From an uncultured Muribaculaceae bacterium (GTDB lineage: Bacteria; Bacteroidota; Bacteroidia; Bacteroidales; Muribaculaceae), in the NCBI GenBank assembly GCA_910587925.1, contig CAJUOC010000013.1, forward strand, positions 1 through 64,000: a DNA stretch of 64,000 nt, read 5' to 3'. Made by a program: the position numbers and the translations under genes. The notes beneath the pieces were generated by a model, which was given only the letters and a program-made list of their open reading frames with translations, was not told the DNA's origin and searched no databases. Positions 53,157 to 61,365 of the stretch are shown here, piece after piece (position 1 is the stretch's first letter; the number at the start of each line of letters is the position of its first letter).

Positions 53157-54068
53157 TCAAAGCAGATGCCGGACGCGGTTGCGTGGATGGTGGGCGATAA
53201 TCTCGTCGTGGAGGGCTCGGGTGTCGAGGTGGAGATAGAGCTCGGTGGTGGCGATGCTCTCGTGGCCGAGCATCTGCTGTATGGCGCGGAGGTTGGCGCC
53301 GCCCTCGAGCAGGTGGGTGGCAAAGGAGTGGCGCAGGGTGTGGGGCGATATCACCTTGCGGATGCCTGCCAGGGCGGCCAGGTCGCGCAGGAAGATGAAC
53401 ACCATCTGGCGGGTGAGCCGGCGGCCGCGCACGTTGAGAAACACGACGTTTTCCTCGCCGGGCTTCACGTCGAGGCGGGCGCGGTCGGGCAGGTAGTCGT
53501 CGAGGGCGGCGATGGCCGCGTCGGATACCGGCACGAGCCGCTCCTTGTCGCCCTTGCCGGTGATGAGGGCGACGCGGCGGGCGGCGTCGATGCGCGAGAA
53601 TTCAAGCCCGACCAGCTCGCTCACGCGCAGCCCGCAGCCGTATAGCATCTCGATGATGGCGCGGTTGCGCCTCGCCGTGGGTCCCGGTACGATGGCCGCC
53701 TCCATGGCGTCGATCTCGGCCACGCTGAGCACCTGTGGCAGGCGGCGTATCATGGCGGGAGTGCGCAGGCGCGAGGCGGCGTCGCCCTCGACGCCCGCCT
53801 CGAGATGTAGAAAGCGGTAGAAGCTCTTGATGCCCGACATGATGCGGGCCACCGAGCGGGCGGCGATGCCCAGGTCGCACAGCGAGGCGATGAAGGCCGA
53901 GAGCTCGTCGGTGGTGGCCGAGTCGTAGTCGATGCCCTCGTCGGCGAGCCACTGCTGGAGGCGGTCGATGTCGCGCAGATACGCCTCGCGGGTATTGTCG
54001 GCCAGGCCGCGCTCGAGCAGCAGATATGCCTGGTAGCGGGCGCGCAGTATGGGGTAGGGCGCCAGCAT
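53157..54068 (-). CDS. Tyrosine recombinase XerC/XerD
   Basis: This 303-residue site-specific recombinase of the Xer type resolves chromosome dimers at dif. The SAM-like core-binding domain spans about 5-95, and the catalytic domain has R148 (GCGLRVSEL), K172, H243 and R246 (HTLRHSFATHLL), H269 (LGHE) and Y278. All catalytic residues are present, and the length is that of chromosomal Xer proteins rather than integrases of mobile elements. Its start overlaps the stop of the U32 gene by one base (TGATG). XerC and XerD cannot be told apart by eye. Confidence 0.93.
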   Translation of the reverse strand: MLAPYPILRARYQAYLLLERGLADNTREAYLRDIDRLQQWLADEGIDYDSATTDELSAFIASLCDLGIAARSVARIMSGIKSFYRFLHLEAGVEGDAASRLRTPAMIRRLPQVLSVAEIDAMEAAIVPGPTARRNRAIIEMLYGCGLRVSELVGLEFSRIDAARRVALITGKGDKERLVPVSDAAIAALDDYLPDRARLDVKPGEENVVFLNVRGRRLTRQMVFIFLRDLAALAGIRKVISPHTLRHSFATHLLEGGANLRAIQQMLGHESIATTELYLHLDTRALHDEIIAHHPRNRVRHLL

Positions 54069-55312
54069 CAGAGGCCGGTCTTGTCCCAGCGGTAGAGGCG
54101 GTCGGAGGGGCGTATCTTGGCCGGCACGGGTATGGAGAATGCGTCGCCCTTGACGGCGCGCTCCACCGAGCGGCAGTCGACGCGTATGTCGTCGACAGTA
54201 ATCATCATGGCGCCGGTGGTGGGGCCGGTGATGATGATTTCGTCGCCGACATGCAGCTCTCCCGCCTCCATGACAAACTCGCCCACGCCGAGGCGCGAGT
54301 AGTACTTGACGCCCTTGGCCACGTAGTGCTTGACGCGGGTGGCCGACGAGCCGTACTTGCCCGACCACTCGCCCAGGCGCCGGCCCAGGTAGTAGCCGTC
54401 CCAGAATCCGCGGTTGAAGATGCGCCCCAGTCGCTCGTCCCAGCCGGCGACGGCCTCGGCGCCGTAGCTGCCGTCGCATATGGCGTCGATGGCCTCTGAG
54501 TAGCAGCGCACGGCGGTGGCCACGTACTCGGGGCCGCGGGCGCGGCCCTCAATCTTGAATACCGTGACGCCGGCGTCGATCATGCGGTCGAGGAAGTGGA
54601 TGGTCTTGAGGTCTTTGGGCGACATGATATACTTGTTGTCGACGCGGAGCTTGTCGCCGGTCTCAAGGTCGGTCACCTCGTAGCCGCGGCGGCATATCTG
54701 GGTGCATGCGCCGCGGTTGGCGCTGGAATTCATCTGGTGGAGGCTCAGGTAGCACTTGCCCGACACGGCCATGCACAGGGCGCCGTGGCAAAACATCTCG
54801 ATGCGCACCAGCTCGCCGCGCGGGCCGCGGATGTCGTCGCGGCGTATGGCCTCGGCGATGGTGGCCACCTGGTCGAGCGAGAGCTCGCGGGCGAGCACGA
54901 CCACATCGGCCCACTGCGAGTAAAACCGCACGGCCTCGACGTTGCTGATGTTGCACTGTGTGGATATGTGCACCTCGACTCCGCGCGATGCGGCATACAT
55001 GATGGCGGCGATGTCGGAGGCGATGACGGCGGTGATGCCTGCCTCGGCCACGGCGTCTACGACGGCGCGCATGCGGTCGAGGTCGGCGTCGTACATGATG
55101 GTGTTGAGGGTGAGGTATGTGCGCACACCGTGCTCGCCGCATCGGGCGGCGATGGCGCGGAGGTCGTCGAGGGTGAAGTTGGCGCTCGAGCGGGAGCGCA
55201 TGTTGAGCCCCTCGACGCCGAAGTACACGGCGTCGGTGCCGGCGTCGATAGCTGCGGCGAGCGACTCGTAAGACCCTACGGGGGCCATTATCTCAAAATC
55301 GGAGCGTTGCAT
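54068..55312 (-). CDS. U32 peptidase family protein (TrhP/RlhA-like)
   Basis: This 414-residue protein belongs to the U32 family. Several members, despite the peptidase name, act in hydroxylation of tRNA or rRNA bases. The signature is EMFCHGALCMAVSGKCYLS with further cysteines in GACTQICRRGY, consistent with an iron-sulfur site. The N-terminal half is a TIM-barrel-like APVGSYESLAAAIDAGTDAVYFG. The C-terminal portion (about 330-410) is beta-barrel-like. It precedes the Xer gene with a one-base overlap. Confidence 0.92.
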   Translation of the reverse strand: MQRSDFEIMAPVGSYESLAAAIDAGTDAVYFGVEGLNMRSRSSANFTLDDLRAIAARCGEHGVRTYLTLNTIMYDADLDRMRAVVDAVAEAGITAVIASDIAAIMYAASRGVEVHISTQCNISNVEAVRFYSQWADVVVLARELSLDQVATIAEAIRRDDIRGPRGELVRIEMFCHGALCMAVSGKCYLSLHQMNSSANRGACTQICRRGYEVTDLETGDKLRVDNKYIMSPKDLKTIHFLDRMIDAGVTVFKIEGRARGPEYVATAVRCYSEAIDAICDGSYGAEAVAGWDERLGRIFNRGFWDGYYLGRRLGEWSGKYGSSATRVKHYVAKGVKYYSRLGVGEFVMEAGELHVGDEIIITGPTTGAMMITVDDIRVDCRSVERAVKGDAFSIPVPAKIRPSDRLYRWDKTGL

Positions 55313-55401
55313 GTGCGGTGGTGTGAGTATGCGTCAAAGCCCGGGACGCGTGTGGCGTGTACCGGGCGATGCGCTGGGTATGTATGGGCTGTCTTGACCG
55401 A

Positions 55402-55743
55402 TTATTCGCCGGGCTGGGTGGCGGGATCAGCGGCAGGGGCGGCGGGAGCCGGGGTGCCGAAGTCGCCGCCTACGGGAGCGGGAGCCGCAGCCTCGGTGCG
55501 CACGGTGGCGCCGGTGTTGCTCTTGGGCATGGTGTAGGCCGATGCTACGGAGAGCACCACGATGAGGCCGGCGAGGGTCCAGGTGGCTTTCTCCAGGAAG
55601 CTGTTGGTCTGGCGCACGCCCATCACGGAGCCGGCACCGCCGAACTGCGACGACAGGCCGCCGCCTTTCGACTTCTGAATCAGAACGATGCCAATGAGCA
55701 GTATGGCTACAATTACGGTCAATACGATGATTACTACGTACAT
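55402..55743 (-). CDS. secG: Protein translocase subunit SecG
   Basis: This 113-residue accessory subunit of SecYEG has two membrane helices (about 1-22 and 50-70). The conserved loop KSKGGGLSSQFGGAGSVMGVRQTNSFLEKATW is diagnostic. The C-terminal 40 residues are Ala/Pro/Gly-rich, an extension frequent in the phylum. It follows the TPR-like gene by 17 bases. Confidence 0.95.
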   Translation of the reverse strand: MYVVIIVLTVIVAILLIGIVLIQKSKGGGLSSQFGGAGSVMGVRQTNSFLEKATWTLAGLIVVLSVASAYTMPKSNTGATVRTEAAAPAPVGGDFGTPAPAAPAADPATQPGE

Positions 55744-55760
55744 ATTCGGGATTGTGTGGA

Positions 55761-56552
55761 TTAGGTGCGCGTGGCCTGCTGTATCAGCATGAGCTTACGC
55801 AGGTAGCGCAATTGGTCTGCAAAGTAAATACTTTTTTTTGGATAATTCAAACTTAAGTTTGAGATAATTTCGTATGCGCGCTCGTATCGGCCCTGTTTGA
55901 TGAAGATACGGGCGAGGCTCTCGCTGAGCAGGGAGTCGTCGTCGGCGGCCGGGGCGGCGGGGCGCTTGCGGTGTCGCGGGCGGCTCTGCGGCTCCTCGGG
56001 CGCGGGCTGCTGCTCTGCGGCGGTGTCGGCTGCGGCAGCGGCCGGGGTGTCGCCGGGCGCCACGGGATTGGCGGCCAGGAATGCGTCGATGAGAGCGTCT
56101 TGCGAGCCGGCCGGGGCTGCGTCGGGCGCTGGGGCAGCGTCGTCGCGGGCGAGGGTCTCGGCATACTCGGGCACGGGATTGAATATCATGCGCTCGAGCA
56201 GGGCGTCTTGCTCGGGCGACGAGTGGCCGTATGTGCGCAGGAAAGTGTCGATGGTGTCGACGGTCGACGGCGAGGGAGCCGGCGGCTCTGGCGGGTAGAA
56301 GTCGGCCAGCTCGGCGGCGGCCGGGTCGAGCATGGCGGCGGTGGCCTCGGGGTCGCCCGACGCCAGGGCCACGCGGGCGCGCAGCGCGGCGCGCTCGTCG
56401 GCGTCGAGTGCGTCGTCGCAGTACTTGAGCAGGGCTGCCGGCGCCACGGGCGATGCCGGCAGGGTGGCGGCCATGCGGCGCAGCTCGGCGACGGTCGCGG
56501 GGTCGGGCGCCGTGCCCGATGCGAGGGAGGTGAGGATGTCGGAGAGAGCCAT
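55761..56552 (-). CDS. TPR-like protein between LptE and SecG
   Basis: This 263-residue protein is very Ala/Pro/Asp-rich and lacks a signal peptide. The last 55 residues (ESLARIFIKQGRYERAYEIISNLSLNYPKKSIYFADQLRYLRKL) form a single recognisable TPR-type helix pair. The rest appears disordered. Its position between lptE and secG is conserved in Bacteroidetes, but its function is not known to me. The start overlaps the lptE stop by one base. Confidence 0.8.
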   Translation of the reverse strand: MALSDILTSLASGTAPDPATVAELRRMAATLPASPVAPAALLKYCDDALDADERAALRARVALASGDPEATAAMLDPAAAELADFYPPEPPAPSPSTVDTIDTFLRTYGHSSPEQDALLERMIFNPVPEYAETLARDDAAPAPDAAPAGSQDALIDAFLAANPVAPGDTPAAAAADTAAEQQPAPEEPQSRPRHRKRPAAPAADDDSLLSESLARIFIKQGRYERAYEIISNLSLNYPKKSIYFADQLRYLRKLMLIQQATRT

Positions 56553-57076
56553 TACCAGTTGCCGAGGGTAGAGTTGAATATGAGGTCGACCAGCTCCTTG
56601 GATATCTGCTGGCAGAGGTCGTCTTGCACGTCGGTGAGCATCAGCGAGGAGTCGAAGTCGCGGTATGCCGAGAAGGTCTGGTCGATGTCTTTGCCCTCGG
56701 CCTTGGTGTCGGTGTACTTGACGCGTACCGTGATGGTGAGGCGAGTCTGCGAGGCGATGGCATTCTCGGTGACGGCCTGCGGCGAGAGCGAGTAGCCGGT
56801 GATCTCACCCTCGAGGATGAGGTCGGAGGCGCCGTCGGTGGTCTGCAGGCGGGTGTTGCGGGTGATGTAGTCGTTGAGCTCGTTTTCAAATGTCATCTGC
56901 AGGGGCGGATACACCAGGGCCGCGCGTATGGGAAACTCGCTCACATGTATGGTGCGGTACACCGTATAGTCGATGGCAGAGCCGTTGAGCTTGTACGAGG
57001 GTATGCAGCCGTGTACGGCGCCGGCGATAAACGCCGCCACCGCGATAATCAGCGCGGTGAGTCTATTCGAGGCCAT
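56552..57076 (-). CDS. lptE: LPS-assembly lipoprotein LptE
   Basis: This 174-residue lipoprotein plugs the LptD barrel and helps insert LPS into the outer membrane. The signal and lipobox AVHGC put the cysteine at 24. CIPSYKLNGSAIDY and ALVYPPLQMTFENELNDYITRNTRL match the Bacteroidetes LptE type. It overlaps the sigma-54 regulator gene by 14 bases and the TPR gene by one. Confidence 0.88.
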   Translation of the reverse strand: MASNRLTALIIAVAAFIAGAVHGCIPSYKLNGSAIDYTVYRTIHVSEFPIRAALVYPPLQMTFENELNDYITRNTRLQTTDGASDLILEGEITGYSLSPQAVTENAIASQTRLTITVRVKYTDTKAEGKDIDQTFSAYRDFDSSLMLTDVQDDLCQQISKELVDLIFNSTLGNW

Positions 57077-58319
57077 AGTCCTTGATTTTGCGGTAAAGGG
57101 TGCGGGGCGATATGCCGAGCTCGGCGGCGGCCGACTTGCGCTGGCCGCCGTTGCGGTCGAGCGCGGCGACGATGGCGGCGCGCTCCTGCTCCTGGAGCGA
57201 GGCAGGCTCGGCCGGGGCAGGCTCGGCCGGAGCGATGTCGGCCGTGTCGGTATATGTCACATAGTCGGCGGTCGGGGCGGTCTTGCTGAAGTCGACGTAG
57301 GTGGCCACGGCTGTGCCGGGGCCGTCGGCATCGGGGTCGACGCGGTGGCGCAGGGGCGATGCGGCCGGGGCGGCGGGGGCGTCGTCGAGGCGCGCCTCCA
57401 GCTCGTCGATACGCTTTTGCAGGTTGATGATGAGGTTGAAGAGCATCTCGCGCTCACGCTCGTAGGTGTGGCTGCGGCCGGGGATGACGGCCGGGGCGGT
57501 GACGGCCGCCCCCTGCGGCAGGTAATGGCGCAGGGTGGCCGTGTCGACGTCGGCGCCGGCCTCGAATAGCGCCACCTGCTCTATCACATTTTTGAGCTGG
57601 CGTACATTGCCGGGCCACGAGTAGTGCATCAGCGCCTCGCGGGCCTCCTCGGTAAGGGTGATGGCCGGCAGACGCCAGCGCTCGGCAAAGTCGGCGGCAA
57701 ACTTGCGCGCCAGCAGGGCGATGTCGCTGCCGCGGTCGCGCAGCGGCGGTATGGTGATCTGCACCGTGCTCAGGCGGTAGTAGAGGTCTTCGCGGAAGCG
57801 GCCCTCCTCGACGGCGCGGAGCATGTCGACGTTGGTGGCGGCCACCACGCGTATGTTGGTGCGCTGCACCGTGCTCGACCCCACCTTGAGAAACTCGCCC
57901 GACTCGAGCACGCGCAGCAGGCGGGCCTGGGTGGTGAGGGGCAGCTCGGCCACCTCATCGAGAAAGATGGTGCCGCCGTCGGCCTCCTCAAAGTATCCCT
58001 TGCGCGAGGCCACGGCGCCGGTAAACGAGCCTTTCTCGTGGCCAAACAGCTCCGAGTCGATGGTGCCCTCGGGTATGGCGCCGCAGTTGACGGCGATGTA
58101 CTTGGCGTGTTTGCGCGATGAGTAGTTGTGGATTATCTTGGGAAAAAACTCCTTGCCCGTGCCGCTTTCGCCGGTGATGAGCACCGACAGGTCGATGGGG
58201 GCCACGCGCATGGCACGGGCCACGGCGGCGCTCAGCGCGGGCGAGTTGCCCACGATACCCAGCCGCTGCTTGGCCTGCTGCACCTCGGCCGAGGGGCGCG
58301 CGGGGAGATTGGCGCTCAT
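57063..58319 (-). CDS. Sigma-54-dependent transcriptional activator
   Basis: This 418-residue activator has an AAA+ domain (about 20-260) with Walker A GESGTGKE (50-57), the sigma-54 contact loop GSFTGA (97-102, Ser replacing the usual Ala) and Walker B GGTIFLDE (115-122). A Fis-type helix-turn-helix is at the C-terminus (about 378-418, RKSAAAELGISPRTLYRKIKDYGLE). There is no receiver or other N-terminal sensor domain, so its control must come through expression or a partner. The start at 58319 overlaps the acyltransferase stop (ATGA); a Met two codons upstream (58325) is possible. The operon placement suggests control of envelope functions (inference). Confidence 0.93.
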   Translation of the reverse strand: MSANLPARPSAEVQQAKQRLGIVGNSPALSAAVARAMRVAPIDLSVLITGESGTGKEFFPKIIHNYSSRKHAKYIAVNCGAIPEGTIDSELFGHEKGSFTGAVASRKGYFEEADGGTIFLDEVAELPLTTQARLLRVLESGEFLKVGSSTVQRTNIRVVAATNVDMLRAVEEGRFREDLYYRLSTVQITIPPLRDRGSDIALLARKFAADFAERWRLPAITLTEEAREALMHYSWPGNVRQLKNVIEQVALFEAGADVDTATLRHYLPQGAAVTAPAVIPGRSHTYEREREMLFNLIINLQKRIDELEARLDDAPAAPAASPLRHRVDPDADGPGTAVATYVDFSKTAPTADYVTYTDTADIAPAEPAPAEPASLQEQERAAIVAALDRNGGQRKSAAAELGISPRTLYRKIKDYGLE

Positions 58320-59167
58320 TTCCATGACCGCATGGCGTAAGTTTTCGACTTGAGCCACTCTGCAAACTCCTCGGTGGAGCCTTGGTGGCGCTTCTGCTCC
58401 TCGACGGGGATGGGGTCGCCCACCGATATGTGCAGGGTGGTGTTGCACTTGCGCCATACCTCGGAGGGCAGGCGCAGGGTGCGCAGCTGCCAGCACACGA
58501 CGCCCAGGAAGTTGAAGAGCCAGCTGTTGGTGCCGTGGAAGTAGATGGGTATCACCGGCACGTCGAGCTTCTCGATGAGGCTGATGATATTGGGCTGCCA
58601 GGGGCGGTCTACGAGGTGCCCTCGCCAGTTGACCTTGCTCACGGCGCCGGCGGGGAAAAATCCGATGGGCTCGCCCGAGCGCACCTGGCGTATGGCCTGG
58701 CGTATGCCCTGCACCGAGACGGCCTTCTTGGCCGGGTCGTCGGATGCGGTCTGGTCGACGGCGATGAAGTTGGGCCGCATGGCCGTGAGACGGTTGAGTA
58801 TCATGTTGACCATCACCTTGTAGCGGGGGCGGCGCGAGGCGATGATGTGTATGAGCGATATGCCGTCGAGGGCGCCGAAGGGGTGGTTGCTCACCGTGAT
58901 GAAAGCGCCCGCGGGGAGATTGTCGAGCACCTGCTCATTGTCGATGCGCAGCTTTATATTGAAGTCGTCGAGGAGAAATTTCACAAAGTCGGGCCCCGGA
59001 TGGTCAAATCCGCGCGAGTGCACGTCGTTGACCCGGTCGACCTGGAGCCAGTGCAGCGCGCGCTTCACCAGCTTCTCGTGGCCACGCAGGCGGGGCACCA
59101 TCTCCACGACGTCGTCGACGTCGAGCACAGTGCGCTTCACCGGGGTATCTTGAGGAGTCTGTACCAT
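58316..59167 (-). CDS. PlsC-type acyltransferase
   Basis: This 283-residue glycerolipid or aminolipid acyltransferase has the motif NHPFGALD, with H95 and D101, so the spacing is H-x5-D instead of the common H-x4-D. Similar motifs occur in Bacteroidetes acyltransferases thought to act on glycine or ornithine lipids. FFPAGAVSKVNWRG (about 176-189) is the second conserved block. It is probably membrane-associated without a clear transmembrane helix. It heads the operon that continues into the sigma-54 regulator. Confidence 0.88.
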   Translation of the reverse strand: MVQTPQDTPVKRTVLDVDDVVEMVPRLRGHEKLVKRALHWLQVDRVNDVHSRGFDHPGPDFVKFLLDDFNIKLRIDNEQVLDNLPAGAFITVSNHPFGALDGISLIHIIASRRPRYKVMVNMILNRLTAMRPNFIAVDQTASDDPAKKAVSVQGIRQAIRQVRSGEPIGFFPAGAVSKVNWRGHLVDRPWQPNIISLIEKLDVPVIPIYFHGTNSWLFNFLGVVCWQLRTLRLPSEVWRKCNTTLHISVGDPIPVEEQKRHQGSTEEFAEWLKSKTYAMRSWK

Positions 59168-59190
59168 TTTTTGAAAAATGCGAATTTTCG

Positions 59191-59198
59191 CAAAGGTA
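59191..59198 (-). promoter_or_regulatory. -7 promoter element of the acyltransferase operon
   Basis: TACCTTTG on the minus strand fits TAnnTTTG and lies 23 bases before the start; TTG is present 22 bases further upstream. It may drive the whole run to SecG. Confidence 0.65.
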
Positions 59199-59223
59199 CA
59201 AAAAATCTGCGTATGTCGTGCAA

Positions 59224-59973
59224 TCAGAATCTCAGATGGGAGGGCAGTCGCTCGGCCGTAGACAGCCAGTAGCGCGCGCCGCGGCTGCCGGCGCGGTTGG
59301 GCAACTCACACATGTCGAGGTCAGACACCGGCGCCGCGAGGTCCCACGACTCCAGCATGGCCGCCAGAGGCGAGCCGGCCGCGACGGCGTATGTCTGCGG
59401 GGGCATGTGCATCCCGTCGGGGGCGATGGTGATGTCGTATCCGCCGCTGTCGCCGGCCGGGGTCACCCGGTATGTACCGCGGGCGATGAGCGCCGGCTTT
59501 ATGGGCAGGCCGTCGGTAAAGGTGGTGAGGATAAAGCGGCCGTCGGAGTTGAGATACAGGTTGGTATCCCAGGCCAGCAGATGATCCTGGCGGCCGGGGT
59601 CGGTATGTACCGAGCCAAGCAGCGCAAAGTACGGGTCGACTACCCGCAGCACGATGCACACCGAGCGGTCGGCGCGGTTGTCGCGCACGGTAATCTGCGA
59701 TGTACCCTTGCTCTTGCCGCGAAGCACCAGCGCCTGGCCGCCCGCATCGCCTCCCCCGACGGCCGTCACCTCGGCAGCATCGGGCGCGGGATTGTGCAGG
59801 GTATAGTCGGCAGAGCCGCCGGTAAAGGGTATGCGGTATACCTCGCCGCAGCGCAGGCACACCTCGGTATCGGCCAGCGACCATGGCTCGACGGCCGACT
59901 TGGCGCGGCCACACGCACACATGGCCAGGGCGATGGCCGCGTAGAGCAGGATGGAGTGGAGAGCGGATGTCAT
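59224..59973 (-). CDS. Hypothetical lipoprotein
   Basis: This 249-residue protein has a hydrophobic N-terminus ending MCACG, so the lipid-bearing Cys could be 19 or 21; neither lipobox is ideal. The mature region contains a beta-sandwich resembling a bacterial Ig-like fold at about 30-110 (GKSKGTSQITVRDNRADRSVCIVLRV). A second beta-rich region follows at about 115-210 with no recognised family. No catalytic motif is visible. It lies between the acyltransferase operon and the aminotransferase and is transcribed in the same direction. A function cannot be proposed. Confidence 0.75.
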   Translation of the reverse strand: MTSALHSILLYAAIALAMCACGRAKSAVEPWSLADTEVCLRCGEVYRIPFTGGSADYTLHNPAPDAAEVTAVGGGDAGGQALVLRGKSKGTSQITVRDNRADRSVCIVLRVVDPYFALLGSVHTDPGRQDHLLAWDTNLYLNSDGRFILTTFTDGLPIKPALIARGTYRVTPAGDSGGYDITIAPDGMHMPPQTYAVAAGSPLAAMLESWDLAAPVSDLDMCELPNRAGSRGARYWLSTAERLPSHLRF

Positions 59974-60015
59974 GGATTCGTAGTGGCGGGGATTGCTGCC
60001 ACGAATCTATAACAA

Positions 60016-60048
60016 GCCCGCCGGGGCTTTGGTTGCACCCCGGCGGGC
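60016..60048 (-). terminator. Terminator after the aminotransferase
   Basis: An 11-bp GC-rich stem (60016-60026 with 60038-60048) with an 11-base loop lies 26 bases beyond the aminotransferase stop on the minus strand. The T tract is weak. Confidence 0.65.
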
Positions 60049-60074
60049 CGGTATGTCGTATATGTGAATCGGTG

Positions 60075-61271
60075 TCAGCGCAGGGCGGCCACTGCGGCGG
60101 CGATGCGCTCCATGGCGGCACGGAGATTGTCGTCGGAGGTGGCGTAGCTGAAGCGTATGTAGCCCGGGGCACAGAATGCGGCGCCGTCGACGGTGGCCAC
60201 ATGGGCGTCTTCGAGCAGATACATGGCCAGGTCGCCCGATGTGGCGATGAGGCGGCCGTCGGGAGTATGGCGGCCGAGCACGGCGCTCACTTCCGGGAAG
60301 AGGTAGAAGGCGCCCTGCGGCTCATTTACGCGGAAGCCCGGTATCTTCGAGGCAAGGTCGACCACCAGGTCGCGACGGCGGCGGAAGGCGGCGCGCATCT
60401 CGGCCACACAGTCCTGCGGGCCGGTGTAGGCGGCCTCCGCGGCCTTTTGGGCTATCGACGACGCGCCCGAGGTATACTGTCCCTGCAGCTTGGTGCAGGC
60501 CTTGGCGATGGCAAGAGGTGCGGCGCAGTAGCCTATGCGCCAGCCGGTCATGGCATATGCCTTGCTCACGCCGTTGATGATGACGGTGCGGTCGGCTATC
60601 TCGGCAAAGGAGCCCAGCGAGGTGAAGGAGCCGGTATAGTTGATGTGCTCGTAAATCTCGTCGGCCATGACGATTACCTGCGGGTGGCGGGCCAGCACGT
60701 CGACCAGCGCGCGCAGCTCCTCGGGAGTGTAGACGCTGCCGGTGGGATTGGAGGGCGAGCACATCAGCAGCATACGGGTGCGTGGCGTGATGGCGGCCTC
60801 GAGCTGGGCGGGCGTGATCTTGAAGTCGGTGTCGATGCCGGCGGGCACCTCGACGGTGACACCCTCGGCCAGCTTGACCATCTCCACGTAGCTCACCCAC
60901 GCCGGAGTGGGGATTATCACCTCGTCGCCGGGATTTACCGTGCTCAGTATCACATTGCACAGAGCCTGCTTGGCGCCCGTCGACACCACTATCTGCTCGG
61001 GAGCGTAGCTCAGACCGTTCTCGCGGGCGAGCTTGTCGGCGATGGCGCGGCGCAGCGACAGATAGCCCGGCACCGGGGTGTAGAAGGTGAAGTTGTCGGC
61101 GATGGCGGCCACCGCGGCATCCTTGATATGCTGCGGGGTGGGGAAGTCGGGCTCGCCCACCGAAAGATTGATCACGTCGACACCGCGGGCACGCAGCTCG
61201 CTGCTTTTCTGCGACATGGCGAGGGTCTGCGACGCTGCCAGCGACTGTACTCTTTGCGATATGAAGTCCAT
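60075..61271 (-). CDS. Aspartate-type aminotransferase (class I, PLP)
   Basis: This 398-residue enzyme transfers the amino group between an amino acid, most likely aspartate, and 2-oxoglutarate. The Schiff-base Lys is K237 in INGVSKAYAMTGWRIGY. N175 (SNPTG), D204 and Y207 (ADEIY) and R245 complete the cofactor site. SVGEPDFPTP and the length match the bacterial AspC I-gamma subgroup. It is monocistronic with a terminator. Prephenate or other specificity cannot be excluded by eye. Confidence 0.94.
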   Translation of the reverse strand: MDFISQRVQSLAASQTLAMSQKSSELRARGVDVINLSVGEPDFPTPQHIKDAAVAAIADNFTFYTPVPGYLSLRRAIADKLARENGLSYAPEQIVVSTGAKQALCNVILSTVNPGDEVIIPTPAWVSYVEMVKLAEGVTVEVPAGIDTDFKITPAQLEAAITPRTRMLLMCSPSNPTGSVYTPEELRALVDVLARHPQVIVMADEIYEHINYTGSFTSLGSFAEIADRTVIINGVSKAYAMTGWRIGYCAAPLAIAKACTKLQGQYTSGASSIAQKAAEAAYTGPQDCVAEMRAAFRRRRDLVVDLASKIPGFRVNEPQGAFYLFPEVSAVLGRHTPDGRLIATSGDLAMYLLEDAHVATVDGAAFCAPGYIRFSYATSDDNLRAAMERIAAAVAALR

Positions 61272-61301
61272 ATGGATTGTGAGGGTGAATTGGTTTCACC
61301 A

Positions 61302-61309
61302 CAAAAGTA
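61302..61309 (-). promoter_or_regulatory. -7 promoter element of the aminotransferase
   Basis: TACTTTTG on the minus strand fits TAnnTTTG and is 30 bases upstream of the start. No good -33 TTTG is present. Confidence 0.5.
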
Positions 61310-61352
61310 TAAAAAAAATGTCAACCGCGAGCGGCGCGTCAAAAAAAGGTGG

Positions 61353-61360
61353 TATTTTTG
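61353..61360 (+). promoter_or_regulatory. Possible promoter element directly before the lipoprotein start
   Basis: TATTTTTG fits TAnnTTTG but ends only 5 bases before the ATG at 61366, so the transcript would be leaderless or nearly so. No TTTG stands at -33 spacing, so the match may be chance. Confidence 0.3.
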
Positions 61361-61365
61361 CCGCC

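Noticed and set aside
53126..53323. 66-residue N-terminal extension of the SDR
   Set aside because: It overlaps the upstream recombinase gene, and the Rossmann motif starts 7 residues after the Met at 53125.
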